NCBI GenBank assembly: GCA_030248215.1
Contig: JASANG010001789.1
Location: forward strand, 27,501-91,500
Length of the DNA: 64,000 nt
Source of the DNA: Enoplolaimus lenunculus
Lineage: Eukaryota > Nematoda > Enoplea > Enoplida > Thoracostomopsidae
Direction: 5' to 3'
The position numbers and the translations under genes were made by a program. Positions 47,001 to 59,000 of this stretch are shown in pieces (position 1 is the stretch's first letter; each line of letters opens with the position of its first letter). The notes under the pieces are model-generated. The model made no database searches. It was not told the origin of the DNA and was given only the letters and a program-made list of their open reading frames with translations.

Positions 47001-50000
47001 TCGCAGTCGGACTGTTTTTGTTGTTTCTACTTATCGCGTTGATATTTTGTTGGTGGCGGCGTCTCGCTTGTTTTGCACGTATGTCTGTTGATTTTGTATT
47101 TGTTTTGATAACATACCGATTTATCTGTGTTTGTGTCTATTTTTAAAACGTCATTTAGATTAAGTAAAAATTTCGGTTTCTGCTGCAGTCTACACTGGAG
47201 GAATAGAAACAAAAAATACCATCGATTTTCTTCGCTGGAATTTTGGCGGTACTTTGCCGGTACCCGATATGTCTTCAAACTGTCGAACATCTGCAATCGC
47301 GGATTTAAAAACTGGCGCTAATTAATTTTTCGTGAAATGACGGAATAATACATTGGAAAGTCGAGTAACTACGTACATATACAAACATACATACATACAT
47401 ATTCCCAAGTTTCAAAGTCAGACTAACCCTGGCTGAGACTGGGATCTGTAATTGAAATAACGCAAACTGTTTTATGTTTATTGTTGTGTATTAAAAATAT
47501 TGTTTTAGCAAAGAAATCGTCTTCTCAAAGGTATCACTCGAAGTAAGTATTATTGCTCTTTGTATATGCGATACTGTGCGTCACGTCCTGGGTGCAACCG
47601 GAATTTGGGTTATTAAATGAAAACTAGAGATGCTCCATGACCTGATCCGGGCGTTGGTACCTGGGCAGTGGCCAACAATTAATTTGGACAGATTAGCGTC
47701 AAATGATGTGTATTTAAATTAATCTAGAATGACGTGTTCAAAATATAATTTTAAATTTCAAAGCAAATGAACTTTGTGTTCGCTTTAAATCAAATTATAT
47801 AACATTTTATTTTTCTCTATTTTTACGTTGAACGAGTAAAATATTTTTACGTTGAACAAGTAAAATTTATTACCATTGGAAATTGTGCGGCAGGTTCAAG
47901 TGTTTTATGATTTTGTCCGCAAGGTTATTTAGAATTTTTGATGCGTTATTCTATGCAGGTATCGCACACAAGAGGGCACAGGTGATGTATCCCGATCTCC
48001 CAGAAACATCTCTAGGGTGTGTGATTTGGTTTCAAAAGTGTCGGTCGAAGTCTAATCGGTAGATATTAAGTAAAGGGGAAAATTGGTATATTTTTTTCTT
48101 TATGTAAATAAAATACAGACGCGTTTTAGAAGCATACCTATAGATACCGTGAGAAAAATGTTTTTACTGACCAAACCCGTCTGTAGATGCGAAAACTATT
48201 TATGTTTAAGTTTTTTATCATATTTGAAACCAAGAAATAATAGGTAAAATTTGTCTTATTGTATACTATAATTGGAATTTTAAATCACTTTTGACCTTGA
48301 AAACGAAAACACGGACAGTAATAATGTGTGACACGTATGTAGATTTTTTGAGAAAAGCTTGACCTTGAGTACATTGGTAAGATTTTGTTCGGCTGTTCAA
48401 ACGTCTAATTGGAAGACGTTTATTGGTGTTTTTAAAGAAAAATTAAATTTAAATTGTTTTAAAATGCGTCATGGATTATAGTTAATTGATGGGTTAACAA
48501 GCGCTGGTGGGAAATATGTTCATTTGCGAAGGGATTTTGAAAGCGAATTTTATTGAGAAGGTAGTAATGTGAATTTTGGAATATCCGTCTATGTAGGTTT
48601 CGGTACGTATCCAACCGGAATTGTATTTTTTTCGTCAAATTTTCAAATTTTAATTTCATGAATGATTTTTTCTTTGCGAAGGCGGAAGCAGTCAGTAGAA
48701 GCACGACGCTACCGAAATGTAGAATTAATGCAGTGAGCGAAAAAGGAATAGGATATGAATTTTTCAATTTTTTTTTCATTCAAAACACGAAAACTAGAAG
48801 GCCGCGTCCGCTAACTGTATGTAAGAGACAGTGATATATTTGCAATAACTGGTGCTACTTCCCCATCGAAAAAAAGAAATATAACAAAATTAGTAATTTT
48901 GTTATTGGTAGAAGCAAATATATTATATTTATTTATGTTTAATTTCAGCCTTGCGCCAGGTGGTGCCGGCGGACAACGTGGTGGCCCGGCAGGCGGCGGT
49001 CGCGGAATGGACTCGATGATGGTCCGTGGCGAACCGGATCCGTTGCCAATTAAATCGTCTCTTGCAAGTAGTGCTGGACCGCCTCCGCAAAGTGTTGGTG
49101 GATACAACACTGGTGGGCAGATGCCGACCGGCGTGGGAAGCGAGGTATGTCGGCATGCAACGAACGATAATTATACAAATAATGGTGGAGGGTGGAATTG
49201 TAGTCAAAGTAATGCTAGTGGGAATGGTAACCGTGACCGTCATAATCGAAGCATGTTTGAGGGTGGTAAATTTAAATTTGAAAATTTATTTGGCACCACA
49301 ACTAAACGAAATAGTAAAAGTGTTTCGTTTAGTAACGATACCAACGCGACTAATCAACGTACGGTGGTGTCACATCCGTATTATGGACCTTGTGTCACCG
49401 AGGACGACCTGTCACCGTCGTCTGATGAAACACAAGTTAAATCCATTTTCGGGAGCGGCCGCCACGCTGCTGCGGCCGATCGGGATCTGGTCGGCGGCCA
49501 AGACGTTGTAGGCAATTCGAAGGCCATACGACCAGATCCTGATCAGACCGAGCGGCCAACGTTTGTGTCGAGAGAGGTGGCGGTGTAGCGGATGATAGTT
49601 GCGTGGTCTCTATGGCTGTGATTGGCCTCTATGGCTGTGATTGGCGGAAGGTGTTGGATAGACAGTGTTTAGTGTACTTGATTGGTACTGGGCCAGAGGA
49701 ATGCTCCAATCGCGGACCGCAATGGCCCACAATGGTTTTGGTAAATTTTAGTTCACTGTGCATGGCCGTAGCCAGGATTTTTGAAACGGGGTTCAGGTTG
49801 CGTTCCCTAAAAAATTTTTGAACCGTGAGTGTTTCGTCTGTTGTAAACTGAAACCGTGTCTGTCTCGAAATCCGTGTAGAAAAATCTCACGGCTACTGAC
49901 ACATAACCCTCGTTTCCCCATGGCTACGCCGTTGGATTGAGTGATACATAAATACAAAATGTTCGATGACGGGGGGATTAGTTTACACAACCTAAAACCT

Positions 50001-53000
50001 ACGGTTGTTGTACGGCCATGTACAACTTGGCTGTGAATTGTTCTCAGAATTGGATTTGGCAGTTTTGTGTTTACATATCATTTTAGTAATGCTGTTTGTT
50101 GTCCGTGTGAGAATAGTTTGAATACTGAGCTTTATCAATCGTATTCAACCCGTTATTAACGCTCGTGTTGTTGGTTTGGAAACAATTAATTTGTATTTGT
50201 AGTCGTTAACCTTTTTTGTTACTTTTGGTTTTGTTAACACAGTATCGTTGTGTTGCTTGCTTTAACCCCAAATATCCGTTTTGTATGCTTATTCTGTGTT
50301 ACTGTCACTAGTGTCTGTCCACTTAAAAGAAAATATATTGGCTGGGTGCCTGAAACCATGTTATTGTCAACGTTGCGCAGTGAGTCGGTAATTATGGCGC
50401 AGAAACGCCTCACATGCGTATTTTGGAGTGCGTTTAAGCAGATTTATGTTTACGTTACGTATGCAAATTAATACTGTAGACATTGAGAAAACCTACCGTT
50501 TGGGATGTGTTTTATCTGCCAAGCATTTCAGCTTTTCAAAATGCAGTGTTTAATTTTGTTCACTTAATATAAGGGACCCAGGCAGCAAATTAGCCTATGG
50601 CCGGAGAAGTCTTAGTCCAGTTGCACATGTATGCAACTACGTGTACTTGTAAACTTTTGTATATATCCTATGGTTTTGTCGCTTAATGTTAGCGCATAAT
50701 ATTGTTTCTGTGTTATTTGTACCGCATTTGTTATTGTTTATGTAGCTTATTTTATTACTAATTACGTATATATATTGTTAAACCGATTCTAATTTTATCG
50801 GAAGAGAATTCGGTATTTTTAAACGATTCAGCGCTTGCAGTTGTTGGATGTGGATGGTCTTGTAACTTTGCAGTTCATTGAGAAATTTTTATTTGTGTTT
50901 TGCTATTGGCTACACGCCTGAATTGTTTTGCCATTTTAACCTCAGTGTTAAGAGCTGTCCCGGGGCCATGATATTCAGCTTAGCCGGACCGCGGGGTCAG
51001 GGTTAGGGTCCAAGTATGGGTCAGGGTTTCAAAATAATTCACAGTTGTGAAATATATTAACTGTTCCATTGCGAGTTGCCAGCAGCCTTCAGAACTGGTG
51101 CAACCGGCCAGCAGCTTTCAGGACTGGTGCAACCGGAATTCCGGTTCCGGCATTTTTTGACGTTCCGGTTCCGGTAAATTTTTACTTGAATTAAAAATTC
51201 CAGTGTTAAATTTTGGTTCGTATAGTTGATAAACCTTGATGACAATCGCTGAAAATAAACCCTCGAATGTAGATTGCGGTTCCGAGGATTATGAAAATCG
51301 AAAGTACAGCAGATAAAGTGAATACCTCTCTCCAACTTGTTTGATTTAACCAATAAAATTGCAAGAAAGCAAATTAAAATGAACTTTTCGGTGGCATGTA
51401 TTTTTCATTTTCCGGTTCGGTTTCCGGTAATTTGTTTCAAATTCCGGTTCCGGTAAATTGTAATTCCGGTTGCACCCTGTGATATATAGATGGAAAATAT
51501 TCCGTTTTGTGTACTATACCTCGGCCTACAACCAGGGTGTAACCGTTCCGGTTCCGGCATATTTTCACCTTCCGGTTCCGGTTCCGGTACATTTTTACCG
51601 GATTTAAAAATTCCGGTTTATAATTTGGCCGTTGTCTTAACTTTGCTAATTTTCAAGAATCTCTTTTGAAAGCCACTTGTACTCCGAATATAAGCCATTG
51701 ATCGTGGATTTCACTTCAGTCGATGATGAAAATCTAAAATACAACAAAAAATAAGATTAAAATGAATTTTTTGGTGAAATGCATTTTTCTCTTTCCGGTT
51801 CCGGTTCCGATAAAATTTTCATATTCCGGTTCCGGTAAATTGTAATTCCGGTTGCACCTTGCCTACAACAATTCATGCCCTGCAAGTTAAATCAGGTGTA
51901 AATTATACGGAAAAAATCGCAAAATTGTAAATCATTTTTGCGACTGCAGGGGGCACTCGGTGAAGTCCCCAAAATAGGCGTGATTTGTGATTGGTTTATT
52001 GTTTAAACCTAGTTTCCCCTGGACCGTTTTAATAATTCCGCAAGTGCTATCACAGCTAATATTTTTATCGTTAGTATTTTTTACGTACGTCTTAATTTTT
52101 ATGTAGATTTAACTAATATGCTTATACAGTATTTCTATCTTCTTCACTATACTAACATGTTTATATTGTTTGGCTTGCGTTGAACTCTGTGGTGTCTTGT
52201 TAGTTTCTTAGATTCATTTAAATTTGTTTTTTTTGACCTGTTGTATTCTCAACTGTGTATAGCATTTGCTGTTTGAAGTCTACTAAACAATTATATAACG
52301 CGCTGTGGCTTTTAAAGTTTTTTCTGGCGAATCGTTGCTCTGAATTACTGTGTTATTTTAAAAATTTAGTTTTTGGTTTAAGTAAGATATAAGTGCTCCA
52401 ACATTAATAACTGGCAAGGATTTATGAGCACTAGACGTATGTGTAGCTGGAATTACCCAATTAGAGTGCTGGAATTACCCAGTGAGACTGCTTGAATTAC
52501 CCAATGAGAGTTGTGGATTTACCCAGTGAGAGTTCTGCAATTGCCCAATGAGAGCTTTGGAATAACCCAATGAGAGTGCTGGATTTACCCAATGAGAGTG
52601 CTGGAATTAATACCCGATGAGAGTGTCGGGTGCCACGTGAAAAAAGTTTGTATACAAGTGATCTACGTACCCTTTGTCATAAGGAAGAACGTGGGTGGTA
52701 TAAACCGTTTGCCAAGTTTTCCTATCGCTGTTCTCACTGGCGGATCCAATCACTTTGGTCGGAAGAAGTCGCACGATACAGAATAATGTAAAAACTCTCG
52801 AGCGAAGCCAGCGAGAAGCGAAATGCTGTTTTGGACGCTGAATCACAATACAAAATTTTGATTTGGATCCCTGTTAGCGGACGGGCCTAAGCTTTACAAA
52901 AATTTGATTTGGATCCCTGTTAGCGGACGGCCCTAAGCTTTACAAAATTTTGATTTGGATCCCTGTTAGCGGACAATTTTGATTTGGATCCCTGTTAGCG

Positions 53001-56000
53001 GACGGCCCTAAGCTTTACAAAATTTTGATTTGGATCCCTGCTAGCGGACAATTTTGATTTGGATCCCTGTTAGCGGACGGGACTAAGCTTTACAAAATTT
53101 TGATTTGGATCCCTGTTAGCGGACAATTTTGATTTGGATCCCTGTTAGCGGACAATTTTGATTTGGATCCCTGTTAGCGGACAATTTTGATTTGGATCCC
53201 TGTTAGCGGACGGCCCTAAGCTTTACAAAATTTTGATTTGGATCCCTGTTAGCGGACAATTTTGATTTGGATCCCTGTTAGCGGACGGCCCTAAGCTTTA
53301 CAAAATTTTGATTTGGATCCCTGTTAGCGGACAATTTTGATTTGGATCCCTGTTAGCGGACGGCCCTAAGCTTTACAAAATTTTGATTTGGATCCCTGTT
53401 AGCGGACGGCCCTAAGCTTTACAAAATTTTGATTTGGATCCCTGCTAGCGGACAATTTTGATTTGGATCCCTGTTAGCGGACGGGACTAAGCTTTACAAA
53501 ATTTTGATTTGGATCCCTGTTAGCGGACAATTTTGATTTGGATCCCTGTTAGCGGACGGCCCTAAGCTTTACAAAATTTTGATTTGGATCCCTGCTAGCG
53601 GACAATTTTGATTTGGATCCCTGTTAGCGGACGGGACTAAGCTTTACAAAATTTTGATTTGGATCCCTGTTAGCGGACAATTTTGATTTGGATCCCTGTT
53701 AGCGGACGGCCCTAAGCTTTACAAAATTTTGATTTGGATCCCTGTTAGCGGACAATTTTGATTTGGATCCCTGTTAGCGGACGGGACTAAGCTTTACAAA
53801 ATTTTGATTTGGATCCCTGTTAGCGGACAATTTTGATTTGGATCCCTGTTAGCGGACAATTTTGATTTGGATCCCTGTTAGCGGACAATTTTGATTTGGA
53901 TCCCTGTTAGCGGACGGGCCTAAGCTTTACAAAAATTTGATTTGGATCCCTGTTAGCGGACGGCCCTAAGCTTGGATGGTACGTTGGTTCCGACAGTCGT
54001 TTATTCCCGAAGCACTGAACGTTTTTGTATTGTTTACAGTGTGAGTATGCTTAATGTCCGTCTTGTGTTTATCGGTTTTGTCCTGAATCTTGTTGATATT
54101 TTACATTTTTTACAGTAAAAAAAACTACTTGAATAACTACAATGTAAATTAAAATACGATGTGAATTCAATTTTTGAACTTTGATTTTTGGTATTACGAC
54201 AATTCGTCGCTCGACAACTCTGTCGTTGATTCGTGATTTTTAGAATATTGAAATAAATTTGGTGGTTTCGTTTTCTCGGGGGTGAGAAATTCGGCGTTTA
54301 AAGCCGACATTATTTACACGTGCAAGTTTTTGCAACGAGAACTCGCAGCTACAACTTGAACGAAAATCAAACTGCAGGTACAAAAAACTCACGCGATTGG
54401 AAACTGCATTCACAGTTGCGAATTAAATTAAATAGCATGAATTCGGGTGAATAATTTGCAGCTGCAAGAACCTCAAAAATGCTTTGTGATCAAACTTGCG
54501 CGTACAAGTTGAACATGCAAGTTTTGGCTGCAAAAAATTGCATGTGTGAATAGGACTCAAGTATCAACTATTCATAATTCCATTAGAAAGTTTCACGACA
54601 CACTACTCGAAAGTGATTGAAGCTCAATTTTAGTTTGTCGGAACATGAATACAAGGAGTCACGCTTTGGCTTTACAAATCGCTGTTTCCACCTTATATAA
54701 TAAGGGACCGGCTGGATATTAATTTTACCGGAACCGGATGCAGATATTAGAGTTTTCACTGGAGCCGGATGTTGACTGATTGTAGCGCCTACAGGTGCGC
54801 AATATTGGTAGTTGTCGAGCAAAAATATTTATTTTCTAAATTAATATTAATTTTTTGGCTTTGATTTTTGTCTGTTTTATTTCAGTGTCAAAAGTTTAAG
54901 CTTTTTGATTTGCAGCGAAATGCGGTCGCATTGCTTTCAGTTTTCACTGGATCGTCTGGTGTTTTATGTTGTGCTTCGTCCGCGTTGCTTGCGGTTTGTT
55001 CGTGGGTCGGATTTATTTAACGGAATTTATACCGGTGGGTGATGTAGCGCCTGTCGCGAGTTGGACGTCGGATCTTTAAGTTGTGAGCTATTGGAATGTG
55101 GGTTCTATGTATTGAATGGTGCGACCGAATATTAATTTACCGGAGCCGGGTAGTAAGTTTGTTACCGGAACCGGGCGACTGAGTATTAATTTACCGGATA
55201 CCGGAGCGTGGTAGTAAATTTGTTACCGGAACCGGATATTAACCAGATATTGCTTCTACATTTTGTGTGTAAACGTGTCTATAGTAACTTTACCTTGTCT
55301 GTCGTTTCTTGTACACTGTTCCCACTGCTTCACGCTTTGAATTTTGGATTTTGTTTTGCTTGTCGTTAGATTTGAAATATGTTCGCTGATTGCTTAAATG
55401 TTTCGTTTTAAAAATGGGTCAGAGTAGAAAATAAAATGCGATATTTGCATCTTTGTTTAATTTTTAAAACGTAATGGTAAATATAGCTGATGTTATAAGA
55501 ATTTTAATTTTAAAAAGTTCCTTTTTGTATCATAAGTTGATTATTATTCAACACTATTCTTAAGTTTCTGTGGATGGTTGAAGTAAATAGCTGAGTTATT
55601 ATTGTTTGCAAGCAGTTTATTTCAATGTAGAATTGAATTTAAAGCTTCGATAGTATTGTTTAGCGTCGTTTTATAGTTCTGCTATTTGTCCGTAGGCTTA
55701 ACAGTTTATAGTGATAGTAAATGTGTGATATTTGAGCGAACTGTGACATGGAAAATTCGACCGCATGATGACAACTGTTAGTATATGCGTATATATCCGT
55801 AGTGTAGAAAATTGTCGGATTTCAGTAGGAATTAGATGCTTTGCAGGAAGTTGAACGGACACTTGAAATGTTTCGTTGAATAGGAACAGGAGTTTAAAAT
55901 TGGACACGAATTGCGATGTTGAATTGTAAATAGCTCGGTGATCGTTAAATTGTGTAAGGTAAACACAGTAAGGATGGCGACGTACTTGTCGGGCGGCGTT

Positions 56001-59000
56001 GTGGCTTGCCGGCCGTCATTGTACGGTATCGTACGTGAGCAATGCGCGTACGATACTGGACCATGACGAACGGTGCCGGACGATAGCATTTTTTAAAACT
56101 ATAGGGCTGGCCTTAGTTGAAACATATTGCGTTCAGTGTTGGGGTACTGTGAGTAAGATTTTGTAGGGCGATTTTGTGTTTTTTGGGGTTTAATATTTTT
56201 TCTTTATGATTAAGACCCGTATTCTCAAATGTGTCTAGCAACTATCATCAGTTAGTAAAAAGTTGTCAAACTCACTAACTACGTATTGCAGTTGTTGAAC
56301 TCAAAATTGGTACCGGAGTAGAGCAAATCATATGCGAAATATGTGCTGAATTTTATGTGCTAAATTTTAAGCCTCAGCATTCAATGATTCGAAAGTTACA
56401 GGACGTGACACCAACTGGTACTAGGTGCGACACACATTTGAGAATATGGGCTTCGAGTTTTGGTTACACGACAGACGAGGTTTTCGGCGATTGGGTCACT
56501 TTTGGATCGTTTGAATTGAAATGTTTATAATTTATGTTAATTCCAACATCATTTGTTTTAGGGAGAGTTTTTAAATTTTAATTTTTGGCATGAATTTTGG
56601 TGTAGTTATTAGCTACGTAGTTTCTGGTGTGACTATAATCTATATGTCGTTTTAGAGATTCTCGCCGAAAATGTCGTCAGTGTAACCGACCCTGTCATAC
56701 AGACGCCGTAACCCACCCCAGCCATCCACCCCCAGTCTTCCCATCGTGCGAATCAACGTGACTCTACTATCCGATAGTCAACCTGCCGACCCCGACCCCC
56801 ACATCCCTATCGTAATGTTTATTCTTCCGTGTGGCAGCTGTTGCGAACTACTTACTGTCATCCTTTGCCCCCGTAACGTCATGATCACGCCCTGCTCATC
56901 AAAATGGACATCACTGCCTTGTAAACAACTTATTTACGTATTGTATGATGGATCGAGCGCTACTTGAAAACTGTATTGTCGTTTGTATATCGGCGTGTTT
57001 GGCTCGTTTTTTTTCGACGAACGTATACTCCGTATTAATATTCTGAACGTTCATTGAGTTCAACTCATCAAATTCAACTGGTGACTGTGTGTGTGTCTCT
57101 GCTGAGTGTTGCTCAACTGGTCACGGCTGGGACTCGAAAGTTGAGTAAGTACAGTCTGGGTGTTGCGGCATTTATGATATTTAACTGCTCGGCAAGGTCA
57201 ATATTATGTAGCGGGGTTTAGTCTGTTTGGGGCCTTATTTATTGAACTGTAAACCAGGGTGCAACCGGAGATGGACGAATACCGGAGCCGGAGGTGACAC
57301 GAAATTATGTACGTACGTATGTAGTTTAACTAATGTTTAATTTGTTAACTTTAGAGCAAATTTGTGTATAAAACGTTGTCAAAAAATTTAAAAAATTATA
57401 GCCAAACGCAGCGAACGATACGATTTTTGTAAAACCTATAAAAAATCTCACTACTCAAATTGGCGGAACCGACGGCAAAAATTCGACCGGAACCGACGGC
57501 AAAAATTCGACCGGAACCGACGGCAAAAATTCGACCGGAACCGACGGCAAAAATTCGACCGGAACCGACGGCAAAAATTCGACCGGAACCGACGGCAAAA
57601 ATTCGACCGGAACCGACGGCAAAAATTCGACCGGAACCGACGGCAAAAATTCGACCGGAACCGACGGCAAAAATTCGACCGGAACCGACGGCAAAAATTC
57701 GACCGGAACCGACGGCAAAAATTCGACCGGAACCGACGGCAAAAATTCGACCGGAACCGACGGCAAAAATTCAACCGGAACCGGAGGTAGTACTCCGGTA
57801 ATACCCTGCTGTACGGTGTAATTGGATCTAAAGATTAATTATTATTGAAGGTTTTGTACGTTTCCAACCCGATTGAACTATGGATTTGTATGGTCGTTGG
57901 CTGTTTTAGAGGTTTTTTGAGTATGTAAGCTTTTGCAGATGACTTTTTTGAACAAGTCAACGAGTTATAGGTAGGAATCTACGTCAATTCGTCAGCCGAC
58001 ATCTTGTCGCCGAACAACATCTTAAAGCCTGTTAATATATCTAAGCATAATTCTAAGCCTAAACATAAGCCCTGTTAATATATATCTATGCATAATTCTA
58101 AGCCTAAACATAAGCCCTGTTAATATATCTAAGCATAATTCTAAGCCTAAACATAAGCACTGTTAATATATCTATGCATAATTCTAAGCCTAAACATAAG
58201 CCCTGTTAATATATCTAAACATATTCCTAAGCCTAAACTTAAGCTTAAGCATAATGATAGGTGACGAATTATCGAGTCGATGAAATTTCGGATTACAAGC
58301 TGTCGGTCGACGAATTGTCGTGATATGTATACCTGTAATTATCAGTGTGACTTTTGAAGAAGCATCTGATCCGTGCAATCCATATGAGTTGGTTGTTTAC
58401 AATGCATGCCGGTTTTATTGCTGTGTCGGTATCTGTTTGATAATTTGTGTATATACGTATTGGTTTGTTGTCTTTACGTCTGTATTAATTTTGTTTTGCA
58501 TGCATTGTGTTAAAATAGACGATGCGTACAAAATTATAACAATGATTTTCGGAATGAACAGGGCGGTTAAAAATTGAATTTTTTCAAAATTTCAAATTTA
58601 CATAATCAATCAGGGGATGGGTAATGAGAAGCTCAAATATGCCGTAAACAATTTAGCGGATACCAGGATGTGTCCAGTGTCTGTTGATCGGGGTAAGAAT
58701 GTTTTTGGTTGAGCTTTATGTTTTTATTGTAAATCAAGACAAATGTGTCAAGTGTCGAGACAGGCTACGGTGGGTTTTGTGGGTTGTAAGATTTTTTAGG
58801 CCCAGGTACGTATGATTTGGTGTTATTAAACATTTTCTGTCATGGTTAAGTATTGCGCTGATGGCACGTAATATGATTATTGTTCCAGTGTGACGAAAGT
58901 ATACAATATCTGGGTATTTGGTCGAATCGACAAATTGTCGCCCATCATTAGGCTTAGGATTAGGCGCTTGGCAGGGTGCAACCGGAATTACAATTTACCG

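Noticed and set aside
57451-57801. Three overlapping open frames of more than 100 codons with an 8-residue repeat
   Set aside because: They are created by the 24-bp minisatellite within a hAT-like element; three frames on two strands being open at once is the mark of an artefact.
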